A stretch of DNA of 64,000 nt from Salibacterium halotolerans (GTDB taxonomy: Bacteria > Bacillota > Bacilli > Bacillales > Marinococcaceae): assembly GCF_900115625.1 (NCBI RefSeq), contig NZ_FOXD01000016.1, positions 28,730-92,729 on the forward strand. The letters run 5' to 3'. The translations under genes were made by a program, and so were the position numbers. Below, piece by piece: positions 1-10,377 of the stretch. The notes below the pieces were generated by a model. That model searched no databases. It saw only the letters and a list, made by a program, of their open reading frames with translations, and was not told the DNA's origin. The first letter of the stretch is position 1. Each line of letters opens with the position of its first letter.

Positions 1-857
1 GTTTCTTTATAGTTATGAAAATCAAGTACTGTTGACAGTTCCTGTTTCAACTGGTTTCTCGGAATCACACGGTCGAGATGCCCGTGCTGCAGCAGAAATT
101 CCGCCGTCTGGAAATCCTCCGGCAGCTCTTCCCGGATCGTTTCTTCTATGACACGGCGTCCGGCAAAACCTATCATTGCCTTTGGTTCCGCGAAATTATA
201 GTCCCCGAGAGACGCAAAACTGGCGGATACTCCGCCGGTTGTCGGATCTGTCATCACCGAAATATACAAGAGACCCGCTTCATCCATCCGTTTCAGCGCA
301 GCGCTTGTCTTCGCCATCTGCATAAGGCTTAAGACTCCTTCCTGCATACGGGCGCCGCCTGAAGCCGAAAACATAATAAAAGGACGTTGTTTCTCCAGCG
401 CACGTTCAACAGCACGAGTGATTTTCTCCCCGGCTCCCGATCCCATACTTCCCATCCGGAATCTCTTGTCCATGACAGCCAGCACCACAGGGCAGTCACT
501 CATATATCCTTCACCGGTAACCACTGCTTCATTCAACCCAGTCTTCTGACGGTCTTTTTCCAGCTTTTCCTCGTATTCCGGGAAATCAAGCGGATCCGCA
601 GAAGCAATATTCTGGTCATATTCTTCAAATGTCCCGTCATCGAGCAGAAATTGAATACGGTCATGTGCATTCATCGGCAGGTGATGACCGCAGCTGAAAC
701 AGACCATGTGATGTTTTTTCAGTTCTTTCGTGTAGATAATGGACCGGCACTGGGGACATTTTGTCATGACACCGCTGTTCATTTGAGCGGGCTGTTCACG
801 GTCGGATGGAATCGTCGCGTATTTTCTTTTTTTGTTGAAAAAGTCTTTTAATGACAC
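1..857 (-). CDS. accD: acetyl-CoA carboxylase carboxyltransferase subunit beta (C-terminus cut by window edge)
   Basis: Carboxyltransferase beta subunit of acetyl-CoA carboxylase. With AccA it moves the carboxyl group from biotinyl-AccB to acetyl-CoA, giving malonyl-CoA for fatty acid synthesis in the cytoplasm. The 285 codons present show a four-Cys zinc ribbon (C34-x2-C37, C53-x2-C56), then the crotonase-like carboxyltransferase fold with [23 protein letters not shown] and [16 protein letters not shown] start at 857 is chosen: AGAAGG lies just upstream and the product then begins [10 protein letters not shown], like other AccD proteins. The family is about 290 residues, so only a few are missing off the left edge. 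It lies downstream of malic enzyme and dnaE on the same strand; accA is expected next, outside the window. Confidence 0.95.
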   Translation of the reverse strand, partial: MSLKDFFNKKRKYATIPSDREQPAQMNSGVMTKCPQCRSIIYTKELKKHHMVCFSCGHHLPMNAHDRIQFLLDDGTFEEYDQNIASADPLDFPEYEEKLEKDRQKTGLNEAVVTGEGYMSDCPVVLAVMDKRFRMGSMGSGAGEKITRAVERALEKQRPFIMFSASGGARMQEGVLSLMQMAKTSAALKRMDEAGLLYISVMTDPTTGGVSASFASLGDYNFAEPKAMIGFAGRRVIEETIREELPEDFQTAEFLLQHGHLDRVIPRNQLKQELSTVLDFHNYKE

Positions 858-893
858 GAGGACACCTTCTTTTATCGTCTGTATGTGAAAACA

Positions 894-922
894 GGAAGCC
901 GCCTTTTTTACAGGCAGCTTCC
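894..922 (-). terminator. weak intrinsic terminator after malic enzyme gene
   Basis: Read on the minus strand, GGAAGCTGCC and GGCGGCTTCC pair (one mismatch) around a 9-nt loop, followed by TGTTTTC. It lies between the malic enzyme stop and the accD start. The short, broken T tract suggests partial termination, so accD may still receive read-through. Confidence 0.5.
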
Positions 923-952
923 GGGCTTTTTCCTCTCCGGTTTTCTTCCCTG

Positions 953-2200
953 TTACTCTTTATCAATGATGGAAAGCCGGCTCGTCTTTTCTGCTACGTA
1001 GTCAGGATCCACCTCTTTACGCGCAACACCGGTTTCCATCGCCGTTTTCGCAACAGCAGAAGCTACCGCAGGGGCCACACGTGGATCAAAAGGAGCGGGG
1101 ATGACATAGTCCGAATGCAGTTCGCTCTCTTCAAGCAGATCCGCAATAGCATAAACCGCCGCTTTCTTCATTTCTTCGTTGATATGAGTGGCATTGACTT
1201 CCAGAGCTCCGCGGAATATGCCTGGAAAAGCAAGAACATTGTTGATTTGATTTGGAAAATCGGATCTGCCGGTACCGATAACGGAAGCTCCTGCTTCTTT
1301 TGCTTCTTCCGGCATGATCTCAGGATCAGGATTTGCCATAGCGAAAACAACCGGATCTTCATTCATGCTCTGCAGCATTTCTTTTGTGAGAGCGCCTGCC
1401 ACCGATACACCGATGAACACATCGGTTCCTGCAACTACATCCGAGAGACTGCCTTCCTCTTTATCTTTGTTGGTTACTTTGGCGATTTCCGCCTTCTGAT
1501 CATTCATGCCGGTGGTTCTGCCTTCATAGATGGCCCCTCTCGAATCGCATAGAATCACATCGCGGACTCCCATGCTCAGAAGAAGTTTAATAATGGCTAT
1601 ACCAGCTGAACCGGCACCATTGACGACAATCTTAAGCTCGGACAAGGATTTTCCGCTCAGTTTCAGCGCATTAATCAATCCGGCTGCCGTTACGATGGCT
1701 GTACCGTGCTGATCGTCGTGAAATACAGGAATATTGACTTCTTTTTTCAAGCGCTCTTCAATGATAAAGCAGTTCGGCGCCGCAATATCTTCGAGGTTCA
1801 CACCACCGAATGTCGGCTGAAGCAGCTTAACCGTCTCCACGATTCTGTCCACCTCGGACGTATCAAGGCAGATCGGGAACGCGTCTACTCCTGCGAAAGA
1901 TTTGAATAATACCGCTTTGCCTTCCATAACGGGAAGAGCAGCTTCAGGGCCGATGCTGCCCAGTCCCAGAACAGCTGAGCCATCTGAAACGACAGCTACC
2001 ATATTGCCTTTCATCGTGTAGTCGAATACCTTCTGCTTATCTTCAAAAATTGCTTTACAAGGTTCGGCCACTCCGGGGGAGTAAGCAAGACTTAAGTCTC
2101 TTGTGTTACGAACAGGAACTTTCGATTTGGATTCGAGTTTCCCCTGGTTTTCCCGATGGATCTGCAATGCTTCTTCTCTCGTCGTTGGCAAATTCTCCAC
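953..2200 (-). CDS. ytsJ: NAD(P)-dependent malic enzyme (YtsJ type)
   Basis: Oxidative decarboxylation of malate to pyruvate with reduction of NAD(P)+; cytoplasmic. The 415 residues match the short bacterial malic enzyme class (about 410). Visible landmarks: catalytic Tyr40 in AYSPGVAEP, Lys95 in MEGKAVLFK, metal-binding acids in [11 protein letters not shown] (137-138) and [10 protein letters not shown] (162-163), and the dinucleotide motif NGAGSAGIA (194-202). No phosphotransacetylase-like C-terminal domain is fused. B. subtilis YtsJ, the NADP-preferring malic enzyme, occupies this same position between dnaE and accD, which is the basis for the symbol. Cofactor preference cannot be read with certainty from the sequence. 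Confidence 0.93.
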   Translation of the reverse strand: MENLPTTREEALQIHRENQGKLESKSKVPVRNTRDLSLAYSPGVAEPCKAIFEDKQKVFDYTMKGNMVAVVSDGSAVLGLGSIGPEAALPVMEGKAVLFKSFAGVDAFPICLDTSEVDRIVETVKLLQPTFGGVNLEDIAAPNCFIIEERLKKEVNIPVFHDDQHGTAIVTAAGLINALKLSGKSLSELKIVVNGAGSAGIAIIKLLLSMGVRDVILCDSRGAIYEGRTTGMNDQKAEIAKVTNKDKEEGSLSDVVAGTDVFIGVSVAGALTKEMLQSMNEDPVVFAMANPDPEIMPEEAKEAGASVIGTGRSDFPNQINNVLAFPGIFRGALEVNATHINEEMKKAAVYAIADLLEESELHSDYVIPAPFDPRVAPAVASAVAKTAMETGVARKEVDPDYVAEKTSRLSIIDKE

Positions 2201-2293
2201 TCTCCTTCTTCCTGGTCCGCATTCTGATGATTACTCTGTATGTTTTCAGCCACTGCAAAACTTATCTTATTATAACAGATGAAATGAACTTGT

Positions 2294-5200
2294 TCACCCT
2301 CTGTGTTTCTTTAAAACTACAAATTCTTCGGGAAGAACAGTCTTTAAATCATTCAGGAGAGCGTCTTTTTCAGAAACCCGGTATTTATCGGACAGCCGGA
2401 CAGCTGTTTTCTCATTTTCATAATACAGGCAGACAAGTGTCCCCCCGGGATAGCGTTTTACAATGTCCTTGATTTTTTTCGCTTTCTGCACATCGCCTTG
2501 ACGGCTTGTCAGTTTTAAATACAGGACATCATCCACTGTCCGCTGCAATTCTTCAAGATCGAGTACTTCATCAACAAGAAGTTTATTTCCCTCCGCTTTT
2601 TGATCCGCACGGCCACGGATTAAAATCGGCCGCTGTTCCTGCAGAAGATTGTGGGACGTGCGGTACACATTCGGGAAAAATACAGCTTCCATCGAACCTG
2701 TTCCATCGGTCAAACTGGCAAAAGCCATCGACTGGCCCTGTCTTGTCCGGACATTTTTTACTTCTTCCACCATTCCCGCTGCCCAGACTCCATTTCGATT
2801 GCCGGGCAGTTCCTCATGAAAAGACACCGGTTCAAATGGGGCAAGGACGCGATCGTATTTGTGAAGCGGATGACCGGTGAGGTAAAAGCCGGCGGACTCT
2901 TTTTCAGCTTCATAGTTTTCCAGTTCCGTGAACGGCGGCATATCCACAAACCTGAAATCCATGTGCCCCTCCGGCAGGAGACCCCCTACATCTTTTTGAA
3001 AGGCTGCATACTCCACCGCCCTGTCCAGTGACGCAAGCAGCACAGCCCGGTCGGTGCCGAACTCGTCAAAAGCTCCGGCTTTAATCAGCATTTCAAGCGG
3101 ACGACGCCTCCACACATCCGGGTTCAATCTCATAAGAAAATCGATAAAGCCACTGTATTTCACGTGCCTGCGCTCCTCTATCAAACTTCGTATCATTTCC
3201 GCATTTACGTTTTTAACCGGAAGAAGTCCGAACCTTATGGAACGGGAGGCCGCCTGAAATACTGCTGTACTCTCATTGACGGAAGGAGGAAGAATGGCGA
3301 TATCTTTTTGCGCCGCCTCCCGTATATATTCCCCCATTTTATCCGGATTTCCAGCGTGAAGTGTTAGAAGGGCTGCGTAAAAATGGGCAGGGTAATGAGC
3401 CTTCAGATACGCGAGCTGGTAGGCAATGAGACTGTAGGCTGCTGCGTGGGAGCGATTAAATCCATAATCAGCAAACTTTACAATCAGGTCATAAACAGCT
3501 GATGCGGTTTGTTCATCATAGCCTTGTTTCTGTGCTCCTGTTACAAACCGTGTTCTTTCCTGGTCGAGCACACGCCTGTCCTTTTTGCTCACCGCGCGCC
3601 GCAGCAGATCCGATTGACCAAAAGAGTACCCTGCCATCGTAGACGCAATCTGCATAATCTGCTCCTGATACACGATAACGCCGTAGGTAGGCGCCAGTAT
3701 GTCCCGAAGATCTTCATGAGGATATTCCGGCTCGGTTTGATTATTTTTTCTTTCGGCATAAACAGGAATATTTTCCATAGGACCAGGACGGTACAGAGCA
3801 TTCACTGCTGCGATATCTTCAAACCGTTCGGGCTGAATCTGTTTAAGAGCACGGCGCATACCTGCCGATTCCAGCTGAAAAATGCCCGTTGTATCGCCGT
3901 TTGAGAGCATTTTGTAGGTAGATTCATCATCAAGTGGAAGACGGCGCAGATCAATGGTTTCGTTTTCTCTGTAACGAATGGACGCCGTCATCCGCTCGAG
4001 CAGACTCAGATTCTTCAGACCGAGAAAGTCCATTTTCAAGAGACCCAGTTCTTCGAGGTCATCCATCGGATACTGGGTAAGCAGAATATTTCCGTCTTTT
4101 TTCATCAGCGGCACATGATCAAACAACCGGCTTCCGCTCATGACAACGCCGGCAGCATGGACGGAAGTATGCCTTGGAAGGCCTTCAAGCTGTACAGCGA
4201 GACGAAATACGGCATACGCCGTCGATTCTTTTTCTAAAAGGTCACGCATGACTTGATTATCCTTATATGTTTTTCGAAGGGACGTTCCCGGACCCTGCGG
4301 CACAAACGATGCGAGTCTGTCCACAAGAGCCTGCGGGGCTTCCAGAATCCGACCTGCATCACGAAGCGCCGCGCGCGCTCCAAATGTCCCGAACGTAACG
4401 ATTTGTGCAACATGCTCCCATCCATACGTCCTGGCTGCATACTCCATCACTTCATCACGGCGGTAATCAGGAAAATCAATATCAATATCCGGCATGTTCA
4501 GACGTTCCGGATTTAAAAAACGCTCAAACAACAGGTTATGGCGGACCGGATCAATGTCAGTGATTTCAAGGACGTACGAGACAAGACTTCCGGCCGCCGA
4601 CCCCCGCCCCGGGCCTACGAGCATGCCCTGCCGCCTTGCAAAGTCCACAAAATCAGCAACAAGTAGAAAATAATCCTCAAATCCCATGTCATGAATAATT
4701 CCGAGTTCATGCTCCAGCCGCTCCAGGACAGTTTGCTCCGGCTCCCCAAACCGGTACTTGAGTCCCCGGAAGCATTGATCCCTCAAAAAAGACTCCGCCG
4801 TATGCCCTTCCGGAAGCGGAAAAGATGGAAGCAGCGACTGGTTAAAATCAATGGTCACATGGCAGCGCTGTGCAATCCGGCCCGCCTCCCGTACAACGTC
4901 CGGTTCATTCTCCATAAGCCGGCGGATTCCTTCTTCATCTTTCATCCAGCCCTGATGCTTTATATGTTCCAACGATACGTCTGACAACGGCTTCCCTGTT
5001 TCCACCGCCTTCAAAGCAAGAAGCGCTTCCCGTTCGTCAAATGATGTCATATGTACATTAAAACCGGCAGCAAGAGGCAGCTTCTGCTGTGCGGCCAGTT
5101 CTTTCCAAGCCTGTATCATATCATCTTCGTCCTGCACCGGCTGTCTTTCCATATACATAGATAACGCTCCAACGCGGCCGGTCCAGGCTTCGAGTACTTC

Positions 5201-5626
5201 TTCAGCACCGGAGGGATCTCCATCCCGGAGCAAAGCAGCCGGTTCACTCTCAGCATAGGGAAACAGCACAACGGCATTCTCCAGAACAGCAGCCGTTCTG
5301 TCTAACGTAATGACCTGCTCCGTCTGTTTTATCGTGGATAGACGCATCAACTCACGATATCCGCTGTTATTTTCGGCGAGAAGCAGCACTGGGAAGCTGC
5401 CGCTTCGTTTTAAGCCTTCCACCCACAGCTCTATTCCGATAATCGGTTTAATACCGGCTTGTTCACACTTTTTATAAAAGGGAATAACACCATGCATCCC
5501 ATTTTTGTCCGTTATGGCGAGAGCTTCCATTCCGGCATCGGACGCCTGCTCAATAAGCGTGTCCATCCGCGCTGTACTCTCCAGGAGACTATATTCGGTA
5601 TGAATATGTAAATGGACAAACTCCAT
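2294..5626 (-). CDS. dnaE: DNA polymerase III subunit alpha, DnaE type
   Basis: Replicative C-family DNA polymerase. In low-GC Gram-positives DnaE works next to PolC and extends RNA primers, mainly on the lagging strand. The 1110-residue protein begins with a PHP domain (FVHLHIHTEYSLLE, ITDKNGMHG), has the C-family palm with GPGRGSAAGS (338-347) and the catalytic acids in PDIDIDFPDYRR (379-390), the RPGPME fingers region, and a C-terminal OB-fold (SMAFASLTDGTGSMEAVFF). There is no exonuclease domain, which separates it from PolC. The length is right for the family (about 1115). The start is supported by AAGGAG about 10 bp upstream. Divergent from ytrH. Confidence 0.97.
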   Translation of the reverse strand: MEFVHLHIHTEYSLLESTARMDTLIEQASDAGMEALAITDKNGMHGVIPFYKKCEQAGIKPIIGIELWVEGLKRSGSFPVLLLAENNSGYRELMRLSTIKQTEQVITLDRTAAVLENAVVLFPYAESEPAALLRDGDPSGAEEVLEAWTGRVGALSMYMERQPVQDEDDMIQAWKELAAQQKLPLAAGFNVHMTSFDEREALLALKAVETGKPLSDVSLEHIKHQGWMKDEEGIRRLMENEPDVVREAGRIAQRCHVTIDFNQSLLPSFPLPEGHTAESFLRDQCFRGLKYRFGEPEQTVLERLEHELGIIHDMGFEDYFLLVADFVDFARRQGMLVGPGRGSAAGSLVSYVLEITDIDPVRHNLLFERFLNPERLNMPDIDIDFPDYRRDEVMEYAARTYGWEHVAQIVTFGTFGARAALRDAGRILEAPQALVDRLASFVPQGPGTSLRKTYKDNQVMRDLLEKESTAYAVFRLAVQLEGLPRHTSVHAAGVVMSGSRLFDHVPLMKKDGNILLTQYPMDDLEELGLLKMDFLGLKNLSLLERMTASIRYRENETIDLRRLPLDDESTYKMLSNGDTTGIFQLESAGMRRALKQIQPERFEDIAAVNALYRPGPMENIPVYAERKNNQTEPEYPHEDLRDILAPTYGVIVYQEQIMQIASTMAGYSFGQSDLLRRAVSKKDRRVLDQERTRFVTGAQKQGYDEQTASAVYDLIVKFADYGFNRSHAAAYSLIAYQLAYLKAHYPAHFYAALLTLHAGNPDKMGEYIREAAQKDIAILPPSVNESTAVFQAASRSIRFGLLPVKNVNAEMIRSLIEERRHVKYSGFIDFLMRLNPDVWRRRPLEMLIKAGAFDEFGTDRAVLLASLDRAVEYAAFQKDVGGLLPEGHMDFRFVDMPPFTELENYEAEKESAGFYLTGHPLHKYDRVLAPFEPVSFHEELPGNRNGVWAAGMVEEVKNVRTRQGQSMAFASLTDGTGSMEAVFFPNVYRTSHNLLQEQRPILIRGRADQKAEGNKLLVDEVLDLEELQRTVDDVLYLKLTSRQGDVQKAKKIKDIVKRYPGGTLVCLYYENEKTAVRLSDKYRVSEKDALLNDLKTVLPEEFVVLKKHRG

Positions 5627-5769
5627 ATCCGTCAGCTCCTTTTTGTTCCATTCTACGTTTAAGTATGAACAGCTTTTCCATGGAAAACAAGCATATCCTC
5701 TTCGTTCATTTCTTATATTTATAGTACAGGCGGTATGGAAGATGTCAATAGAAAGGGGTCGAACAGAAG

Positions 5770-6105
5770 ATGAGCAGGGATTTCGCTGGAACTCTTGTTA
5801 TGGATTTTTTTGTCGCGTTCGGTGTCATTATCGGCGGTTCTTTGATTGGAGGGATGGGAGCGCTAATGATAGGAAGGCCCCCTCTTTCCACCATTCATGA
5901 TCTCGCTTCCGGGCTTAAAATCTGGGCGCTGGTCGCAGCCATAGGCGGCACATTCGATGCGATCACGTCGCTTGAAAGGGGTCTTTTTGCCGGCACCCAC
6001 GCCGACATGTATAAAACCATTGCCATGATATGTGCAGCACTCGGCGGTGCCAATACCGGCACGTTAATTATTCAATGGATCACGCAGGAACAGATAACGT
6101 CATGA
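5770..6105 (+). CDS. ytrH: sporulation membrane protein YtrH
   Basis: Small integral membrane protein of 111 residues with about three hydrophobic segments (roughly 9-34, 50-62 and 82-102), matching YtrH. In B. subtilis YtrH and YtrI are made in the mother cell under sigma-E and are needed for efficient sporulation; the biochemical role is unknown. AAAGGGG lies about 12 bp before the ATG. The stop overlaps the ytrI start (ATGA), so the two are translationally coupled. Divergent from dnaE across about 140 bp; no convincing sigma-E promoter could be fixed by eye. Confidence 0.9.
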   Translation: MSRDFAGTLVMDFFVAFGVIIGGSLIGGMGALMIGRPPLSTIHDLASGLKIWALVAAIGGTFDAITSLERGLFAGTHADMYKTIAMICAALGGANTGTLIIQWITQEQITS

Positions 6106-6617
6106 GAATTCCTCCGTATTACAGAAGACCGGGATGGCAGCGTTTTTTTGCCGGCACTGTCATCGGCGGCCTCGGGGGATGGGCCTTTTTCTTGTTCCAG
6201 TTCGGAGCTGTTCATGAAGAGCTCGTCATTGAAATCAATAAGCAGCGGATTCAGATTGAAGAACAGGAAGAGCAGATCGAAGTCCTTCGAAGCGAGGAAC
6301 GACGGCGAAATGAAGAGAATGAGCAGAAACTGACCATTCAGGACATTGAACTGCTTTTCACGAATGAAAAAAGTACAGAGTTAAATGAACTGGCGTTGTA
6401 TGAATTAAGGCAGCAGGCAGAAGACACAGTAAAATTTTTGAACGGAAAAAATATCGAGAGTGTGGTGGAGGGAAAAGAATTGATAAAAAAAGCGGTGGAA
6501 AATAAACGCTATGAAACCGGGGATAACGAGTTCCGGCTCAGCATCCGCGAGATGCACATTTACTCCACCCTCGAACTTCACCTGAAGATTCTTCCGCCGG
6601 AACAGGAAACATCCTGA
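6102..6617 (+). CDS. ytrI: sporulation membrane protein YtrI
   Basis: 171-residue protein with a short basic N-terminus (MRIPPYYRRPGWQRF), one transmembrane helix (about 15-35), then a Glu/Gln-rich predicted coiled coil (about 40-80, EINKQRIQIEEQEEQIEVLR) and a soluble C-terminal domain. This is the YtrI layout, the partner of YtrH in sporulation. The ATG at 6102 is chosen because it overlaps the ytrH stop by ATGA and gives the right N-terminus; an upstream in-frame ATG inside ytrH adds 24 implausible residues. Confidence 0.88.
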   Translation: MRIPPYYRRPGWQRFFAGTVIGGLGGWAFFLFQFGAVHEELVIEINKQRIQIEEQEEQIEVLRSEERRRNEENEQKLTIQDIELLFTNEKSTELNELALYELRQQAEDTVKFLNGKNIESVVEGKELIKKAVENKRYETGDNEFRLSIREMHIYSTLELHLKILPPEQETS

Positions 6618-6687
6618 TCCTGCTTGAAATGCCAGTCCGGCGTGTTAACAGTCTGGCCAGGAACCCTCATCCGGGGGAAGCAAACGA

Positions 6688-7644
6688 TCAGGATTCGTAC
6701 TCCCGGCACAATTCTTTCAGCTCCTGAATGACCGCCTGCACTTCCTGTTCATCCACAGCTTTTGCACCGGATGCCATTGGATGTCCTCCCCCATTATGGG
6801 CCGCTGCGATATGGTGGATGGCAGGTCCTTTGGAACGGAGACGAACGCGGTAATACTCCTCCTGTTCGACGAAAAAAACCCAGGCCTTAAGCCCTTTTGT
6901 TTCCGAGAACGAATTGACAAGCGCCGATGATTCATTGATTGAAATATCATATCGTTCCAGCATTTCTTTTGTAAGCCGGGCTACACCGACTCCTTCCGGT
7001 GACAGTTCAAACTGCTGCAGTACTTCTCCCTTAAGACGAACAAGCTTCTCCTCACTTTCATAAAAACGTGTGAATAACTCCGTCGGATCAAAAGGAAAAC
7101 GAAGGGCCTCTGCTGCCAGCCTCAAGGTGTCCGGTGTCGTATTGGAAAATTGGAAACGTCCCGTGTCTCCCACAATCCCGGCATACAAAAGGCGCGCCGC
7201 CTCCGTCGTCATTTCCCAGCCTTTTTCCTCCCTGGCGGTTAAGAACAGATCAATGACCATCTCGGATGTAGAGCTTGCATCTGTGCTCACCCAGCTGTCC
7301 TGCCCGTAAACTTCCACCTCGGGATGATGGTCGATTTTCACCACATAATCCGCAGCGTGCCACATTTGGCCATCAATCCGCTCCGTATTCGCCGTATCGC
7401 ATACGATGACGAGAAAACCATCCGATGACGTCAGCGTTTCTTCGGTTCCGGTCATTTCTGTGAGAAAAGAGAGGGATGGTTCGTCTTCCCCGATGGTACA
7501 TACGGTTTTTTCCGGATAATTATGCTGAATCAATGCCGCCAGGCCGCCCTGGGACCCCAGTGCATCCGGATCCGGTTTCTCATGACGGTACACGCCGATA
7601 ACAGAATATCTTTCGATGGTTTGCAATATTGTCTGTTTCATGCT
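6688..7644 (-). CDS. nrnA: bifunctional oligoribonuclease / pAp phosphatase NrnA
   Basis: DHH-DHHA1 phosphoesterase that degrades nano-RNA and dephosphorylates 3'-phosphoadenosine 5'-phosphate; cytoplasmic and Mn-dependent. Metal ligands visible: H20, D24 and D26 (RHEKPDPDALGS), D82 (VCDTAN), D104-H105-H106 (KIDHHPE) and D159 (GDTGRFQF). The DHHA1 substrate-binding motif GGGHPMASGA begins near residue 285. The length of 318 fits the family (about 313). The ATG at 7644 is preferred over one at 7668 because AGAAAGGAAG sits 5-7 bp before it. Convergent with ytrI; in B. subtilis the gene (ytqI) has the same neighbours. Confidence 0.94.
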   Translation of the reverse strand, partial: SMKQTILQTIERYSVIGVYRHEKPDPDALGSQGGLAALIQHNYPEKTVCTIGEDEPSLSFLTEMTGTEETLTSSDGFLVIVCDTANTERIDGQMWHAADYVVKIDHHPEVEVYGQDSWVSTDASSTSEMVIDLFLTAREEKGWEMTTEAARLLYAGIVGDTGRFQFSNTTPDTLRLAAEALRFPFDPTELFTRFYESEEKLVRLKGEVLQQFELSPEGVGVARLTKEMLERYDISINESSALVNSFSETKGLKAWVFFVEQEEYYRVRLRSKGPAIHHIAAAHNGGGHPMASGAKAVDEQEVQAVIQELKELCREYES

Positions 7645-7715
7645 ATCTTCCTTTCTGTCAGCTGTCATAATAAAACGATTTCGTGCTTCGCATGTTAGTC
7701 TTGGGAGGGAAATAA

Positions 7716-8048
7716 ATGACCCCTGTTTTTATCATTATTCTCACAGCAGCCATTGCGGTGTATGTCTATTACAAAGTGAAAGCCGTCCGCACAAGAGCCC
7801 ATGCCCACAGACGATGGGTGCAGGCCAAGGCCAATATCAGCCTCGGGGTTTTTATGGCGGCGTTTGGAGCGAACCTGCTCCAGTTGATCCGTGGTCCTGT
7901 TGATATTATTGTGGGTATCGTCTTTCTTCTTATCGGTGCCGCCAATATTGTGTTTGGCTGGAGAGCCTATCGCATACACGGCCCCTACGCTGCAGAAGAA
8001 GCGAAAAGACAGCGTCTGGCCGACGAGCAGAGGCAGGGACGTTCGTAA
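7716..8048 (+). CDS. ytpI: YtpI family membrane protein
   Basis: 110-residue membrane protein of unknown role with three hydrophobic helices (about 3-19, 40-59, 64-84) and a charged C-terminal tail (AAEEAKRQRLADEQRQGRS). It matches YtpI in size and in position between nrnA and ytoI. GGGAGG lies 7 bp before the ATG. Divergent from nrnA, convergent with ytoI. Confidence 0.85.
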   Translation: MTPVFIIILTAAIAVYVYYKVKAVRTRAHAHRRWVQAKANISLGVFMAAFGANLLQLIRGPVDIIVGIVFLLIGAANIVFGWRAYRIHGPYAAEEAKRQRLADEQRQGRS

Positions 8049-8074
8049 GCGCGGACGCCCCGCAGCACGCTGAT

Positions 8075-9397
8075 TTACCTGTCCAGCATCTGTGCCATCA
8101 TGAGGGCTTTCCCGACGATGCCGCCCTCATGGTACAGTTCAACATCCACTTTTCCATGCCTTCTCCCCACTTCGAGCAGTTTTCCTTTCATATCAACCGT
8201 GCTCTCAATCTGAACAGGCTTGATGAAATACAGGGTAATATTCTCCACAACAATATCCCCCCGTTTATACTGACGGAGCAGACGGCTTCCGGTCTCGGTG
8301 ACAAGCGTCGAAAGGACACCGTAGGATATCATGCCGAGATGATTTGTCATCTGAGGGGTGACGTCACATTGATAATGGTAGTCGGAATCCGGTCCTGTTT
8401 CATGGAAGCGTCCGGTAATCAAATCATCAATCGTTTCCCCGACATGAGGCTGCCGCTGGGTCATCTGCAGTGCTTTCAGCACATCCTGACGGCTGATCAC
8501 ACCAAGAAGCCGGTTCTGTTCATCTATTACCGGAAGCAGTTCAATACCCTCCCAAACCATAACGTGCGCCACAGAAGCAACAGACGTTCTTTCTTTCACC
8601 GTGATGGGGTTTTTGGTCATAACCTGATCAATCGGAACGCTCATGTCGGCTCCAAGGACGTCTTTTGCGGCCACCATTCCGCGTACTTTCATGTCATCGT
8701 CAATGACAGGATAACGGCTGTGGCTGGTATGGCCGTTTATTTCGTGCCACTTTTTCACATCGTTATCAATCGAAAGGAAAAAAGTATCCTGCAGGGGAAT
8801 TAATATATCGTCTACCAATACAATTTCTTTTTTGATCAACTGGTCATAAATAGCCCGGTTGATCATGGTTGCCACCGTGAATGTATCGTATGTAGTGGAA
8901 ATGACCGGCATCCCTAGTTCATCGGCCAGTGCAATGACACTTTCATTCGTATCAAATCCACCGGTAATCAGCACGGCGGCTCCGGCTTCAAGCGCCAGCT
9001 TATGTACCTGGTAGCGGTTCCCGACAATCAAAAGGTTGCCCGGCTCCACGTACCGCATCATCGCATCGAGTTTCATCGCTCCTATCACAAAGCGGTTGAG
9101 TGTTTTATGAAGTCCGTTTCTGCCACCAAGCACCTGCCCGTCCACAATATTAACCACTTCGGCATAGGTCAGCTTTTCAATATTGTCCTTCTGCTTCTTT
9201 TCAATACGGATGGTGCCAACCCGCTCGATCGTGCTGACCAGTCCTTGATTCTCCGCTTCTTTAATAGCCCGGTACGCTGTGCCTTCACTGACGTTCAGCG
9301 TTTTGGCCACGCGCCGCACCGAAATCTTTTCTCCCACACCGAGCTCAGTGATGTGCTGTAATATCTGTTCATGCTTTGTCGCCAATCTGCTTTCCAC
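8075..9397 (-). CDS. ytoI: CBS-pair/DRTGG/thioesterase-like putative regulator YtoI
   Basis: 440-residue multidomain protein. An N-terminal winged-helix HTH (about 1-60; SVRRVAKTLNVSEGTAYRAI) is followed by a DRTGG domain (about 70-190), two CBS domains (about 195-310; SRYPVIDDD, VMTKNPITVKERTSV, ELLPVIDEQ) and a hot-dog thioesterase-like domain to the end. The architecture is that of B. subtilis YtoI. The CBS pair probably binds an adenine nucleotide and the HTH suggests transcription control; no target is known. A sigma-A-type promoter lies upstream at 9451-9479. Confidence 0.9.
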   Translation of the reverse strand: MESRLATKHEQILQHITELGVGEKISVRRVAKTLNVSEGTAYRAIKEAENQGLVSTIERVGTIRIEKKQKDNIEKLTYAEVVNIVDGQVLGGRNGLHKTLNRFVIGAMKLDAMMRYVEPGNLLIVGNRYQVHKLALEAGAAVLITGGFDTNESVIALADELGMPVISTTYDTFTVATMINRAIYDQLIKKEIVLVDDILIPLQDTFFLSIDNDVKKWHEINGHTSHSRYPVIDDDMKVRGMVAAKDVLGADMSVPIDQVMTKNPITVKERTSVASVAHVMVWEGIELLPVIDEQNRLLGVISRQDVLKALQMTQRQPHVGETIDDLITGRFHETGPDSDYHYQCDVTPQMTNHLGMISYGVLSTLVTETGSRLLRQYKRGDIVVENITLYFIKPVQIESTVDMKGKLLEVGRRHGKVDVELYHEGGIVGKALMMAQMLDR

Positions 9398-9450
9398 CTC
9401 TCCTTCGGCTCAAACTGTATCATTTATTCAATGATTCTGTATTACTTTTC

Positions 9451-9479
9451 ATTATACGCAGGCCATAACAGGAAAGCAA
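9451..9479 (-). promoter_or_regulatory. sigma-A-type promoter of ytoI
   Basis: On the minus strand TTGCTT (9479-9474), a 17-bp spacer and TATAAT (9456-9451) lie about 55 bp upstream of the ytoI start. Two near-consensus hexamers with ideal spacing. Confidence 0.7.
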
Positions 9480-9552
9480 GACGACCCATCGGACAGAGCA
9501 TGCAGAACAACAATGAAAGCGTAATCTTATATGCGGTGAAACACGTTATATA

Positions 9553-9597
9553 TAAAAAAAGCTGTTTCAAGGTTTACAGCATTACCTTGAAACAGCT
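9553..9597 (-). terminator. intrinsic terminator of ytkL
   Basis: A perfect 14-bp stem (9560-9573 with 9584-9597; AGCTGTTTCAAGGT) and a 10-nt loop, followed on the minus strand by seven or more T. It lies 15 bp after the ytkL stop. Confidence 0.93.
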
Positions 9598-9611
9598 GTT
9601 CAGTCGATTCT

Positions 9612-10295
9612 TTATAATTGAATCGATCCACCGGGCTCCACAGCCCGTCCCTTTACAGGGGAAATCGATTCGATGAACGCGTCACCGTCCTGGTTAATGG
9701 TCGGGAATGTGTTGTAATGGACCGGCACGACGTACTCCGGTTTAATCCATTCTACCGCTTTGGCAGCGTCAATCGGACCCATTGTAAAATTATCTCCGAT
9801 CGGAACAAAAAGAAGATCGATATTACTGCGCTCTCCAATCATTTTCATATCCGAAAACAGCCCAGTGTCTCCCATATGGTAGATGGTTTTACCCTCTGCT
9901 TCGAAGATAATCCCCGCCGGCATACCGGTGTACACAATATTTCCGTTTTCTTCGGTATACGAGGAACTGTGAAAGGCCTGCGTGAGCGAAACCCGTCCGA
10001 AATCAAAGGTATAACCGCCGCCGATACCAAGTGGATGTGTTTCCAGACCCTGCTGACCAAGATAGGCAGCCAGTTCAAATGGAGCCACAACAAAGGAGCC
10101 GCTGCGTTTGGCTATGTCAATGGTGTCTCCCACATGGTCTCCGTGTCCGTGGGTTAAAAGAATAACATCCGGATTCACGTTTTCTGCGTTTAAATCCGTA
10201 TTTCCATTACCGGTAATGAAAGGATCGATTAAAATACTTTTTCCATTCGCTTCGATATGAACGACTGAATGGCCGTGATATGTTACGTTCATCAT
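9612..10295 (-). CDS. ytkL: metallo-beta-lactamase-fold hydrolase, UPF0173 family YtkL
   Basis: 227-residue metal-dependent hydrolase of the MBL superfamily with the signature [10 protein letters not shown] (H49, H51, D53, H54), a downstream MGDTGLFSD acid ligand and VPVHYNTFP near the C-terminus, all typical of UPF0173. The substrate is unknown. The start is fixed by AAAGGAGG; two adjacent ATGs (10295 and 10292) are both possible. It has its own strong terminator and matches the B. subtilis neighbourhood. Confidence 0.92.
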   Translation of the reverse strand: MMNVTYHGHSVVHIEANGKSILIDPFITGNGNTDLNAENVNPDVILLTHGHGDHVGDTIDIAKRSGSFVVAPFELAAYLGQQGLETHPLGIGGGYTFDFGRVSLTQAFHSSSYTEENGNIVYTGMPAGIIFEAEGKTIYHMGDTGLFSDMKMIGERSNIDLLFVPIGDNFTMGPIDAAKAVEWIKPEYVVPVHYNTFPTINQDGDAFIESISPVKGRAVEPGGSIQL

Positions 10296-10377
10296 TTATG
10301 CCTCCTTTACTTGATACCGGTAATGGTGTTCCCCTTTTCTTTCGCTCTTTAAACATTTTTTCGAATACATTTCTGCA